NCBI GenBank assembly: GCA_016218575.1
Contig: JACRDN010000023.1
Coordinates: forward strand, 1-64,000
From: Elusimicrobiota bacterium
Lineage (GTDB): Bacteria > Elusimicrobiota > Elusimicrobia > UBA1565 > UBA9628
DNA length: 64,000 nt
Direction: 5' to 3'
The position numbers and the translations under genes were made by a program. Shown here one piece after another: positions 52,378-60,719 of the stretch. The first letter of the stretch is position 1. Each line of letters starts with the position of its first letter. The notes below the pieces were generated by a model. That model did no database searches and was not told where the DNA came from. It was given only the letters and a program-made list of their open reading frames with translations.

Positions 52378-53029
52378 GCTGCCGGGCGAAGACGTAGCCC
52401 AGCGCCTGCGTCGCGCCCGCGTCGAGCAGGGCCTCCGCCGCGGCCTCCAGAGAGGCTCCGCTGGTGCAGACGTCGTCTATGATCCAGAATCTTCCTCCCT
52501 CGAGCCGTTGCCGCGCTTGCATGGAATGCTGGAGGTTCTTGAGGCGCTCCTGGCGATTGAGCTCGAGCTGGGGCTTGGTTTTGCGCGTGCGGACCAAGAG
52601 CTCCCGCACGGGAATGCTGCAGGCCCGGGAGAGGGACTCGGCCAGGAGCAGGGACTGGTTGTACCCGCGCTCTCGCAGACGGGACGGGTGCAGGGGTACT
52701 GGCACCAGGGCCCGGGGCCGCTCAAGCTCGGGGAATCGGGCCAGCTCCGCCGCCATCCACAGACCCGCGGCCTTGGCCGCGCTTTTCTGGCCCCTGTATT
52801 TGAAGGCGTGAACTACTGATACCGCCGAGCCGCGGTAGAGATAGGCCGCGCGCAGGAGGGGGCAGCGCTTAAGGCCTCCCGAGGGGGAAAATTCCCAAGG
52901 CACGAGCAGCAGCAGGCAGGCCCGGCAAAGCGGTCCATCCGCGCCCTTGGGCAAATCCTCCCGGCAATGCGCGCAAGTCCTCGGCCAAATCCAATGCCAT
53001 AGAGTTTCCCGCGCCCATTCCCAGCCCAT
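52283..53029 (-). CDS. comF: ComF-family phosphoribosyltransferase-like protein
   Basis: A 248-residue product. An N-terminal double zinc ribbon has Cys19/22 (CAHC) and Cys35/38 (CRAC). The phosphoribosyltransferase-like domain carries the PRPP loop IIDDVCTSGAS. ComF acts in DNA uptake by competent cells; a role in DNA repair or nucleotide scavenging is also suggested. The last 30 residues ([20 protein letters not shown]) are low complexity and lie in the overlap with the kinase gene, so they may be non-functional. TATAGA ends 5 nt before the ATG. Confidence 0.88.
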   Translation of the reverse strand: MGWEWARETLWHWIWPRTCAHCREDLPKGADGPLCRACLLLLVPWEFSPSGGLKRCPLLRAAYLYRGSAVSVVHAFKYRGQKSAAKAAGLWMAAELARFPELERPRALVPVPLHPSRLRERGYNQSLLLAESLSRACSIPVRELLVRTRKTKPQLELNRQERLKNLQHSMQARQRLEGGRFWIIDDVCTSGASLEAAAEALLDAGATQALGYVFARQLIEKGRVSSARASAAQACAKPARPARGARAK

Positions 53030-53034
53030 GCCTA

Positions 53035-53040
53035 TCTATA
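53035..53040 (-). promoter_or_regulatory. -10-like TATAGA box for comF
   Basis: On the minus strand TATAGA ends 5 nt before the ATG at 53029 with no Shine-Dalgarno. Confidence 0.35.
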
Positions 53041-53081
53041 CGACGCTCCCCCCAAAAAGGTTCCACCTGCCAACTGGCAGC

Positions 53082-53179
53082 TGGTGTCAGACTATTAACT
53101 TATGCAACTTGTGCAACTTATTTGAATTTCCTTGACGAAGAAAGTTTAATAAGTTGCATAAGTTAATAGTCTGACACCA
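53082..53179. repeat. 98-bp inverted-repeat element between comF and the PBP gene
   Basis: Left arm 53082-53122 starts TGGTGTCAGACTATTAACTT. Right arm 53148-53179 is its exact reverse complement over 32 bp, apart from a 9-nt duplication (GTGCAACTT) inside the left arm. A 25-nt centre separates them. The sequence is far more A/T-rich than its surroundings. It resembles a non-autonomous miniature or REP-like mobile element, but I see no target duplication or transposase. Confidence 0.75.
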
Positions 53180-53182
53180 TTC

Positions 53183-55156
53183 GTGAAAGCGTTATTCTTG
53201 GGTTTGCTGGCGGCGGCAATTGCCGCGGCTGCGTTCTTGGGCCGCGGGTTCTGGACTTACAAGAACCTCGAGAGATCCGTGGTCCAGCGCATGGATCAAT
53301 ATTACCTTGCCATCACATCGCCCGGCCGCGAGGCGTATCTCCTGGGGAGCGACGAGGTTTTCGAGGTGCCGTACATGGCATCCAAGCTTTCGGTGGAGGC
53401 CCTGCCCACGCAGATATTAGACGCCCAGGATAGGCTCCTAGGAGAGTTCAGCCCGCGAAAGGGCCTGTACGTCTCCGACCCGGAGGATATCCCCGATTCC
53501 CTCAAGAAGGCTTTGGTCGCGACCGAAGACGGGAATTTCTACCAGCACCACGGCGTGAACTGGCGCGCGCTCCTGCGCGCCGCGGCGGTCAACCTCAAAA
53601 ACCTACGGGTCAAGCAAGGAGGAAGCACCTTGACCCAACAGCTCGCCAAGATGATGTTCACCACCCGCCAGAGGACTTTCGGCCGCAAGCTCTTCGAGCT
53701 CTTTTGCGCGAGGAAGCTGGAGGGCAAGTTCACCAAGGACCAGATACTCCTCATGTATCTCAACTTCGCCTACTTCGGCGGCGGTTGCTACGGGATCGAA
53801 TCCGCGGCCCGGGCCTATTTCGGCAAGTCCGCCAAAGAGCTCGAACTCGAGGAATCCGCGATGTTGGCCGGGCTCGTGGCCAGTCCTAGCCGCTACTCCC
53901 CATTCGAGAATCTGGAACTGGCCAAGGCCAGGCAAAGGACCGTGCTGACGCGCATGGCCCGGCTCGGCTTCATCTCTTCATCGGCGGCGAGAAACCAATC
54001 CCCGCAATTTTGGCGGCGGTTCGAGGCGGGGTCCGCCGTTCCGGAGATTTCTTTCTGGCGCATGGAAGTCAACGAGGCCCCTTATGCGGTGGAGTTCCTG
54101 CGCCGCCAGCTCCTCACCCGCTTCAGCCAGGAGAGGCTGATCAAGGGGGGATTGCGCGTTCGCACGACTTTCGACTTGGACATCCAACGCGAGGCCCAGC
54201 GCGCCTTGAAGGAGGGGCTGGCCCGCGAGAACCGGGGCTTGAGCCGGGAAACCCCTCCCGTGGAGGGGGCCTTGGCCGCCGTGAATCCTGAAGACGGGGC
54301 CGTTCTGGCCCTGGTCGGAGGCAGCGCTTTCAATTTCCAGAATCAGCTTATCCGCGCCGCGGACAGCCGCAGGCCCATGGGTTCGACAGTGAAGCCCTTC
54401 ATTTTCGCGGTGGCTCTCGCCTCGGGCCGGTTCAGGCTTGAGGATGAGATAACGGACGCGCCGAGGCGCTACCCCATGGGCGGCGGCCGCGTTTGGTCGC
54501 CGCGCAATTACGGGAACAAGTATTACGGCGAGGTGACTTTGCGCTTGGCCCTGCAGAAGTCCTTGAATTCCGTGGCTGTCCAGCTTCTACGCGACGCGGA
54601 CAAGGACGCGGTGGCGCGTATCCTCTCCCAGGCTTCAGGAGCGCCCGAGGCCCGGTTTCCCCGAAATCTGTCGCTGGCCTTGGGCGCTGCGGATCTCTCG
54701 GCCCTCGAGACGGCCCGGGCTTACGCCGTTTTCGTCAACGGCGGCCGCGCGGTGGAGCCTTACTTTATCCGCTCCATCCAGGATCGCGAGGGGCGGACTC
54801 TGGAGGAGCGCAAGCCCGCCGGGGAGCTACCGCAGGTGCTCGATCCCGGGGTCAGCCGGGCTCTCCTCGAGGCTCTCCGGGGAGTGCTCGGGCCCGAGGG
54901 AACGGCTTACGCCGCGGCCCAAAGGGCGGGATTCAGCCTGCCCGCAGCCGGCAAGACCGGGACTACGGATGACTACCGGGACGCGTGGTTTGCCGGGGTC
55001 ACGGCGGACGTTTCGGCGGCGGTCTGGATCGGGCATGACGACGCCCGGGTCGCTCTCGGGGCTGGCAAATCCGGCGGGATCGTGGCGGCTCCGATCTGGA
55101 TGGATTTCGTCAAGGGAATCTACCGCGGCAGGCCTACTCGGCCTCTTCCCAATTAG
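53183..55156 (+). CDS. Class A penicillin-binding protein (transglycosylase/transpeptidase)
   Basis: A 657-residue bifunctional enzyme with an N-terminal membrane anchor (LFLGLLAAAIAAAAFL). The GT51 glycosyltransferase is at about 80-250 (ATEDGNFYQHHGVNW, QGGSTLTQQLAKMMF). The transpeptidase has Ser401 and Lys404 (GSTVKPF), an SxN (KSLNSVAV) and KTG (AGKTGTTDDY) near 590. It builds peptidoglycan in the periplasm. The GTG start lies 3 nt after the inverted-repeat element, so the promoter and leader must be inside that element. TTGACG at 53132-53137 is a possible -35. Confidence 0.95.
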   Translation: MKALFLGLLAAAIAAAAFLGRGFWTYKNLERSVVQRMDQYYLAITSPGREAYLLGSDEVFEVPYMASKLSVEALPTQILDAQDRLLGEFSPRKGLYVSDPEDIPDSLKKALVATEDGNFYQHHGVNWRALLRAAAVNLKNLRVKQGGSTLTQQLAKMMFTTRQRTFGRKLFELFCARKLEGKFTKDQILLMYLNFAYFGGGCYGIESAARAYFGKSAKELELEESAMLAGLVASPSRYSPFENLELAKARQRTVLTRMARLGFISSSAARNQSPQFWRRFEAGSAVPEISFWRMEVNEAPYAVEFLRRQLLTRFSQERLIKGGLRVRTTFDLDIQREAQRALKEGLARENRGLSRETPPVEGALAAVNPEDGAVLALVGGSAFNFQNQLIRAADSRRPMGSTVKPFIFAVALASGRFRLEDEITDAPRRYPMGGGRVWSPRNYGNKYYGEVTLRLALQKSLNSVAVQLLRDADKDAVARILSQASGAPEARFPRNLSLALGAADLSALETARAYAVFVNGGRAVEPYFIRSIQDREGRTLEERKPAGELPQVLDPGVSRALLEALRGVLGPEGTAYAAAQRAGFSLPAAGKTGTTDDYRDAWFAGVTADVSAAVWIGHDDARVALGAGKSGGIVAAPIWMDFVKGIYRGRPTRPLPN

Positions 55157-55157
55157 C

Positions 55158-55163
55158 TAAAAT
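55158..55163 (+). promoter_or_regulatory. -10-like TAAAAT box for the PPC lipoprotein gene
   Basis: TAAAAT ends 6 nt before the ATG at 55170, in a 13-nt gap after the PBP stop. No Shine-Dalgarno. Confidence 0.4.
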
Positions 55164-55169
55164 CGCATC

Positions 55170-56729
55170 ATGCTGCGCGCGGCCCGATTTCCAGTCGTTC
55201 TTTGGGCGGCCCTCCTCTTCTGTTCCTGTTCCCGGACCACGCGGGAAATCGAGCCTAACGACGATTACGGGCAGGCCACCCCCATCAGGGCGGGACTCAG
55301 CGAGGGCACTATCGCCCATGCCCGGGACGTGGACATCTTTCGCATCGAAATAAAGCAGAAGACGGCCGCCCTCTCGGCTCATCTGGAAGGAGTCAGGGGC
55401 GTGGATTTCGCGCTGAGTTTCCGGGACGGCCTCAGGCGCGAGCTCAAGCGCTACGATGAGACCGCGGTCGGGGGCGATGAGGAGATGCTTGACCTGGGAG
55501 TGAGCGAGGGGGTCTATTACATCGTTGTCTCCAACAAGAACGAAAAGGGCGCAAACCCGAGCCAGGAGTACCAATTGCGCGTGAGGCTCGACCCGGGCCT
55601 GGGCCATGAGAGGGAGCCCAACGACAGCCCGCAGACGGCCAGCGTCCTGGAGCTTCCCGGAGTGACCAAGGGCCATTTTTTCCCGTCCAAGAATCTTCTG
55701 GCTCCGGACAAGGATTTCGAGGAGGAGGATTGGTTCCAAATCGATATCCCCCAAAGCGGCTTGTTTCTCCTGAACTTGGTCGTGAGCGAGGTGTCGCAGA
55801 TCGATCCCTCCGTCGAGATATACGACTCCAATTCGTATAAAGTGAGGGAGTCGGACGCGGGAGGGCTCGGGGAGGGGGAAAGCCTGCGCCATTTCGGCGT
55901 GAGAGGTCCGGCCGCGTATTACCTGCGCCTGCGCAGCAAGCGCCGCAACGCCTCCCAGCCCAACACGTCCTATGAAATCCTGAGCGAGCTTGTCCCTTAC
56001 CAGGGGCGCACCGAGTTCGAACCCAACGACCAGAGGACCGACGCCACCCCGCTCGAGGTCGAGAGCATATCCGGGGTTTTGTCCTCCGCGCAGGACGCGG
56101 ACTGGTACAAGCTCTCCGTTCAGGATGACTTAAAGCAAATCCTGCGCGCCAATCTCTCCGGAGTCGAGGGTCTGGACCTGGTCCTGCGCTTTTACGATTC
56201 CTTCGGCAACGAGCTTTTGAGCGTGGACAACATGGGCATGGGCCAGGCCGAGGTCCTGACTGGCGTCGGGGTCGGCCGTGGAGATTGGTATTTCTCGGTG
56301 TCCGAGAAATCAGGGAGGAAGGCCAATCCCGGCCAAAGCTATTCCTTGGGCTGGTCCCGGATCCCATTCCCGGCGGGGCTCGAGTACGAGATCAACGACA
56401 GCTCGGGTTCGGCCCAGCCCATCAAGATCGGAGAGTCCGTGGACGGGTATCTCGCCCCCAAGGGGGACGCGGATTGGTACACCTTCAACGTCTACCACAA
56501 AGGTCTGGTTCTCTTCGACGTCACCGGCGTGCTCAATGTGCGCGGCCGAGCCGCGCTCTATGACCAGGAATTGACCGAGCTCGGCGTTTGGACCGGCTCG
56601 CGCGCCGGGGAAAACATCTCCTTCGAGAAAGAGCTCGAGCCCGGGACCTATGACCTCGAGCTTCGGGCCGCGGATCCCGCGCAATCCAACGTCAGGGACA
56701 AATACACCGTGGGCCTGCGCATCCGCTGA
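55170..56729 (+). CDS. Exported protein with four PPC-like beta repeats
   Basis: A 519-residue product. The hydrophobic leader ends LLFCSCS, with Cys at 18 and 20, so it is probably a lipoprotein, although the lipobox is imperfect. Four repeats begin with the acidic signature seen in pre-peptidase C-terminal (PPC) domains: EIEPNDDYGQATPI, EREPNDSPQTAS, EFEPNDQRTDATPL and EYEINDSSGSAQPI. Each includes DWYKL or DWFQI-type strands. These domains usually accompany secreted proteases but here stand alone. Surface binding is a guess. Confidence 0.8.
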   Translation: MLRAARFPVVLWAALLFCSCSRTTREIEPNDDYGQATPIRAGLSEGTIAHARDVDIFRIEIKQKTAALSAHLEGVRGVDFALSFRDGLRRELKRYDETAVGGDEEMLDLGVSEGVYYIVVSNKNEKGANPSQEYQLRVRLDPGLGHEREPNDSPQTASVLELPGVTKGHFFPSKNLLAPDKDFEEEDWFQIDIPQSGLFLLNLVVSEVSQIDPSVEIYDSNSYKVRESDAGGLGEGESLRHFGVRGPAAYYLRLRSKRRNASQPNTSYEILSELVPYQGRTEFEPNDQRTDATPLEVESISGVLSSAQDADWYKLSVQDDLKQILRANLSGVEGLDLVLRFYDSFGNELLSVDNMGMGQAEVLTGVGVGRGDWYFSVSEKSGRKANPGQSYSLGWSRIPFPAGLEYEINDSSGSAQPIKIGESVDGYLAPKGDADWYTFNVYHKGLVLFDVTGVLNVRGRAALYDQELTELGVWTGSRAGENISFEKELEPGTYDLELRAADPAQSNVRDKYTVGLRIR

Positions 56730-57169
56730 TGAAATCGCTTGGGGCTTTCTGGCTCGCCGTCATAGCGCTTGCCGCATCGGGCTGCGGCGGCTTCAAGGCT
56801 TTGCGCGCGGACTCCGGAGCCTGCCCTAATTGCAATTTCGAGTTGGAGTCCTCCGAGGCCGTGCCCGGGCTGGAAGAGGATTCGCCGGCTTACGTCCAAA
56901 TCTACATTGACGGCCTCCCGGCGGGCCGCACCGCGGCCCTTCCCAAGTCCCAGGAGAAAAAATGGGGACGGCGCCTGCCCGCCGGCAACCATCTTTTTCG
57001 CTTTGAGTATTGGACCCAAGCCGCCGGGGGCGCATGGGCCCCCGCCGAGGCCTCCCGCCAGCCCCACGAGCGCTTCATCCGCGTCGAGCGCGAGGGCCGG
57101 GCCAAGATTGTCCTCAAGTTTTACGACGGCGGCCGCAAGCATTCCTTCCAAGTCCTGCGCGAGCCATAA
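56729..57169 (+). CDS. Small lipoprotein, hypothetical
   Basis: A 146-residue product with lipoprotein signal AVIALAASGCGG (Cys19). The mature part has CPNC (32-35) and a beta-rich domain with YVQIYIDGLPAGRT and LPAGNHLFRFEYW, as in a PEGA-like fold. The start overlaps the PPC gene stop (TGATG), so the two are probably made together. A TTTTTT run follows the stop, without a hairpin. Confidence 0.72.
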   Translation: MKSLGAFWLAVIALAASGCGGFKALRADSGACPNCNFELESSEAVPGLEEDSPAYVQIYIDGLPAGRTAALPKSQEKKWGRRLPAGNHLFRFEYWTQAAGGAWAPAEASRQPHERFIRVEREGRAKIVLKFYDGGRKHSFQVLREP

Positions 57170-57236
57170 TTTTTTCCCATTAGACCCACGGGGGGTATGG
57201 GCCGATTGCCTGGAGACTTGAGCGCCTTTTCGCCGC

Positions 57237-57263
57237 TTGAGCATTTTTTCTTTTCGATATAAT
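57237..57263 (+). promoter_or_regulatory. Promoter of the nucleotidyltransferase-like gene
   Basis: A perfect TATAAT (57258-57263) ends 8 nt before the ATG at 57272. TTGAGC at 57237-57242 is a weak -35 with 15-bp spacing. Confidence 0.5.
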
Positions 57264-57271
57264 CCCTGCCG

Positions 57272-58711
57272 ATGGCGCGGCAGAACTTGCGTCTTGCGGC
57301 CTGTCTCTTCCTTCTCCGCGCGTTTCCCCTTCCTTTAAAAGCGACCGTCCATCAATATCCATCTGGGACCCGGCCCCAAACGCCCCTTCCGCGGGAGTTA
57401 TCCCTCTTCAAATTTGTTCCGACGGCGGCCTACGAGATTCGGGCGCGAGCCAGGCTCGCGCGGCGGCTGGAGGGGCCCATGCCCGGGGAAAGCGCCTCGG
57501 CCGTGGCGCGGGCCATGTTCGCGGAAACGGCGCCGCATTCGCCTGAGTCCGCCGTGTTTTTAACGGCGGAAGGCCGGGCCGAGACTTTCGCGCCCCTGGC
57601 GCGGCCTTTCCCGGCGCCCAGTCACGGCGAGGCGGCCCGGGTCAGGTCCCCCAAGATCCGCTTTCCGGAAGCCGGCTGGAGGCAGCGCCTTAGAGAGGAG
57701 CTGTTCTTTGGCTCCCTCTATTGGCAGGGGCTCAAGTGGTATCTTTTCGACCATATTCTCGACGTCTGGTCCCTGCACAAACGGGACGCGGCCTTGGCCG
57801 CGTCCCGAGGGGAAACCCTTCCCATCGCCAAGCGTCGTGAATTCTTTTCCTACATGAGAATCATGGGCATTCAGGGGACTTACTACGTCTTGGGCCACAG
57901 CTCCCTGGTTGATGAAAAAGTGATGCGCGAGGCGCGCGTGGCCTTCCAAAAATATTTCGTCTCTCCGGGAGTCGGGGGCAAGGAGAAAGCCGCCTTCGAG
58001 GCCTTCATGGCGCGGGCCCTGGCCTACAATCGCGCCGGGATATCCCAATCGAACTTTCGTCAGAGGCTGAGGGACGCCCTTCTCAAGGGGTCGCTTAAGC
58101 TCGCGGCGGAACTGGCGCCGTACTTCGACAGCCTGGTCTCGGAAAGCCTGGCCGAGGAAACGGCCGAGTTCCAGAAAAACAAGCAAGCCGAGGTGCTGAC
58201 GAGCTTCCAGCAGGCGGTCGAGGAGACCCTGCGCGAGGAAAATCCCGCCGCCCCCGGCGGCGTACTGGCCGCCGTACTTATTGGGAGCTTCGCCTACGGC
58301 TCGGCCAACCCGCGCAGCGATTTCGACCTGGAGCTCGTTAGCGAGGGGGGCCAGGCCCGGGCCGCGGAGGCCTTCGTCAAGCGCATTGAGGAGCGCTGGG
58401 GGCGGGGGCCTTACGGAAAGCCTCATCCGGTCATGGTCCACGAGCGGCCCTATCCCTTGTCCAAGAACCTCATGCTGCGAATCCACGACGTGCCCTACCT
58501 GGTATTCTCGGTCGATCCCGAGATCGCCTCGTACTTGAGCCGCGGCCCTGCAGACCCGCCCTCGTTCAAGACCGAGCGTCGCGGAAGCTGGGTAGGCCGC
58601 CTGCTGCGCTGGCTTCAATGGGGAGTGGTCCACCTCACCACCTACTGGGCGGATTTCAAAGACGGTGCCGACGGTTCCGGCGCGGCCTCCCGCGCCATTT
58701 CCAAGATTTAG
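57272..58711 (+). CDS. Nucleotidyltransferase-like protein with possible export signal
   Basis: A 479-residue product. Residues 1-24 (LRLAACLFLLRAFPLPLKA) look like an export signal. The middle (about 120-315) is unrecognised. Residues 335-360 carry the nucleotidyltransferase motif: Gly338-Ser339 (IGSFAYGSANPRSDFDLEL) and Asp350/Asp352. GS-x10-DxD is the catalytic signature of minimal nucleotidyltransferases. If truly exported, that activity would be odd. The N-terminus may instead be a membrane anchor. Confidence 0.75.
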   Translation: MARQNLRLAACLFLLRAFPLPLKATVHQYPSGTRPQTPLPRELSLFKFVPTAAYEIRARARLARRLEGPMPGESASAVARAMFAETAPHSPESAVFLTAEGRAETFAPLARPFPAPSHGEAARVRSPKIRFPEAGWRQRLREELFFGSLYWQGLKWYLFDHILDVWSLHKRDAALAASRGETLPIAKRREFFSYMRIMGIQGTYYVLGHSSLVDEKVMREARVAFQKYFVSPGVGGKEKAAFEAFMARALAYNRAGISQSNFRQRLRDALLKGSLKLAAELAPYFDSLVSESLAEETAEFQKNKQAEVLTSFQQAVEETLREENPAAPGGVLAAVLIGSFAYGSANPRSDFDLELVSEGGQARAAEAFVKRIEERWGRGPYGKPHPVMVHERPYPLSKNLMLRIHDVPYLVFSVDPEIASYLSRGPADPPSFKTERRGSWVGRLLRWLQWGVVHLTTYWADFKDGADGSGAASRAISKI

Positions 58712-58726
58712 CCGCCGGCGCGCTGA

Positions 58727-58732
58727 TATAAT
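58727..58732 (+). promoter_or_regulatory. -10 TATAAT box for the methyltransferase gene
   Basis: Perfect TATAAT ending 5 nt before the ATG at 58738. A start site at or within two bases of the ATG is expected. Confidence 0.5.
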
Positions 58733-58737
58733 TATCC

Positions 58738-59496
58738 ATGACCTCATTAAGAGACTGGACCAAATCCTTTTTTAACAGCCGGATTTTCTCGCCGGGACAA
58801 TCCGAGGCCATGGCGGCCGCGGCCGGGGAAGCCGCCTTCGCCGCGCGGGCGCTGGGCCTGAAGAAGGGCCGCAAGGTCCTGGACCTCTGCTGCGGCACCG
58901 GCCGGCACAGCCGGCTTCTGGCCCGGCGCGGGATCCTCGTGACCGGCCTCGACGCGACGCCGGCGTATTTGAGGCAAGCGCGCCGCCTTTCAGGCGCCGG
59001 GAATCCGCGCTACGTTCTGGGCGATATACGGCGACTGGCCTACGACGAGGAATTCGATGCCGTCCTGAATCTTTGGACAAGCTTCGGATATTTTCTCAAC
59101 CCCCTGGAGGACTTTGAGAGCCTCCGGGGGATATGCAGAGCCCTTAAGCCCGGCGGGCTTTTCCTGATTGACGTCGTCAACGCGGGATACCTCCGGCGCC
59201 ATTTTCTTCCCAGGAACTGGCGCCGCCGCGCCGACGGCTCTTATCTATTGGAGGAGGCCGAGCTGCGCTTCGGACGAGATCCCTCGGTCGTCAGCACCTG
59301 GACGGTTATAAGGCCCGGCCATCGTCCGGCCTCCGCCGCCCACTTCTTGCGCCTCTACGATGACAAGCGCCTTTCCCGGGCCCTCTCCGCCGCGGGCCTG
59401 GAACCCCTGCGCCGCTGGGGCAGCCTTGAGGGCGGCCAGTTGCTTGCCGACAGCAAGCGCTTGGTTATTCTAGCCCGGAAGTCCCTTCCCAAATGA
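58738..59496 (+). CDS. Class I SAM-dependent methyltransferase
   Basis: A 252-residue product with the SAM-binding motif I VLDLCCGTGRHSRLLARRG at about 49-67. The acidic motif II (VTGLDATPAYLRQAR) and motif III (LNLWTSFGYFLNP) follow. The substrate cannot be assigned from sequence. It is probably cytoplasmic and has its own leaderless-type promoter. Confidence 0.9.
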   Translation: MTSLRDWTKSFFNSRIFSPGQSEAMAAAAGEAAFAARALGLKKGRKVLDLCCGTGRHSRLLARRGILVTGLDATPAYLRQARRLSGAGNPRYVLGDIRRLAYDEEFDAVLNLWTSFGYFLNPLEDFESLRGICRALKPGGLFLIDVVNAGYLRRHFLPRNWRRRADGSYLLEEAELRFGRDPSVVSTWTVIRPGHRPASAAHFLRLYDDKRLSRALSAAGLEPLRRWGSLEGGQLLADSKRLVILARKSLPK

Positions 59497-59768
59497 CCGC
59501 CTTATTTGTGGCCAGTGGTGTTTTCCTAAACGTGCCATGTCTTTACGCGGAAAATGCTTGGAGTAAAAATATGGATAATCATTTCGCATTAATGCGGCTG
59601 CAGAACAGAACAGAACCATCGAATTAGCCAAGACGGCGGCGTTGTGATCGCTGCTGTTACCCGCCGATCCCAAATCAATCGACGCGCTAAAAATAATACT
59701 TGACAGTTAAATAGTACTATCTATATAATAGTTATATCAGGACAATAACCCAGTAAAGGAGAACGAAT
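59497..59768. other. AT-richer intergenic region
   Basis: This 272-bp gap is markedly richer in A+T than the rest. It contains a 12-bp palindrome CGCATTAATGCG (59585-59596), a promoter with internal operator (59700-59729) and a leader with Shine-Dalgarno AGGAGA. No gene was seen in it. Confidence 0.6.
59700..59729 (+). promoter_or_regulatory. Promoter with internal operator palindrome
   Basis: TTGACA (59700-59705), an 18-bp spacer and TATAAT (59724-59729). The palindrome ATAGTACTAT (59711-59720) lies inside the spacer, where a bound regulator would block polymerase. The downstream winged-helix protein is the likely repressor. The leader is about 33 nt with AGGAGA, unlike the leaderless genes nearby. 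Confidence 0.7.
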
Positions 59769-60386
59769 ATGAACACGAACGAAGCCGCAGAAGCTATGAA
59801 GCAAATCGAGGAGATTCACAAAGTTATCGAGGGCAGCAATAAGGCCATATTTTCAGGGGGGAGAATGATTGCAATTGGCATCATCGTCACTCTGATCCCG
59901 GCCATTGAATGGGTGACGCAGGGCTTGACCTTCGGAATCGAAGCGCTCTCTCACCTGGGAATGGCGACCATTTTAATTCATACTGGGTTCTACTGGGGAC
60001 TGTGTTCTCTGGCCGGAAAACTTCTCCATTACAAGAAAATGGATCCTTCCGATCTCCACCCGCTAATCCAGAAGGCCTTTGGCGTAAAGAAGGCATTCTT
60101 GTTCGCGTTAATCGGAACTATATGCTCATTCAGCGCGATTGGGCAGGGCCAGCTCATTCATCCAATGGTTTTTATCCTATTGGGATTCCTGTTCAGTCTC
60201 TACGGAATGTTTTCGATTTCAGCGGTGTCCTACATCGCCTGGAGCTACCTCTTCTGCGGCGTTGTCTACGCCTACCTGACGAAGTTCAACATCCCGTATC
60301 TCCCGCTCGGATTCGCACTCTACAACGGGCTGAGCCTCATCATGATGGGCTTCTGTCTCCGCAAGGAACATGGGGCCGCAGAATGA
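59769..60386 (+). CDS. Multi-pass membrane protein, hypothetical
   Basis: A 205-residue product. A helical N-terminus (about 1-27) is followed by about five hydrophobic segments (for example MIAIGIIVTLIPAI, KAFLFALIGTICSF, MVFILLGFLFSLYGMF, YIAWSYLFCGVVYAYL). Codons are less G+C-rich than the neighbours. AGGAGA 7 nt before the ATG is a good Shine-Dalgarno. It is coupled to the winged-helix gene by ATGA, a pairing typical of membrane sensors or transporters regulated by their own repressor. Confidence 0.82.
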   Translation: MNTNEAAEAMKQIEEIHKVIEGSNKAIFSGGRMIAIGIIVTLIPAIEWVTQGLTFGIEALSHLGMATILIHTGFYWGLCSLAGKLLHYKKMDPSDLHPLIQKAFGVKKAFLFALIGTICSFSAIGQGQLIHPMVFILLGFLFSLYGMFSISAVSYIAWSYLFCGVVYAYLTKFNIPYLPLGFALYNGLSLIMMGFCLRKEHGAAE

Positions 60387-60667
60387 ACGAGCTCGATAAG
60401 GTCATTCATCAGACTGTTCGAACTCGAATAATGGCTCACCTCATTAACGTGGGTCAATGCGACTATACCGCGCTAAAAAATACGCTGGCCCTCTCTGATG
60501 GCCATATGAGCACACACATGAAGGAGCTTCTAGGCGCCGGCTATGTCGAAATGAAAAAGACCTTTGTGGATAACAAACCCAAAACCACTTATAAGGTCAC
60601 GAAGGAGGGTAAGAAGCGATTCGCGGAATACGTGAACACATTAAAAGCACTCATCGCGATGAAATGA
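60383..60667 (+). CDS. Winged-helix transcriptional regulator (MarR/ArsR-like, HTH_27 type)
   Basis: A 94-residue single-domain DNA-binding protein. RTRIMAHLINVG is the first helix, CDYTALKNTLALSDGHMSTH the recognition helix region and FVDNKPKTTYKVTKEGKKRF the wing and closing helix. It starts at the ATG at 60383, overlapping the membrane-protein stop (ATGA). It probably binds ATAGTACTAT in its own operon promoter. A ligand is not identifiable. Confidence 0.9.
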   Translation: MNELDKVIHQTVRTRIMAHLINVGQCDYTALKNTLALSDGHMSTHMKELLGAGYVEMKKTFVDNKPKTTYKVTKEGKKRFAEYVNTLKALIAMK

Positions 60668-60719
60668 AGCACCTGGACTGGACAGGCGGACCCGGATCGC
60701 CTTGTTTCGAGACAGCAGC

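Noticed and set aside
59470-59673. A 67-codon minus-strand frame in the AT-richer gap
   Set aside because: No ribosome site, no motif, and it overlaps the end of the methyltransferase gene.
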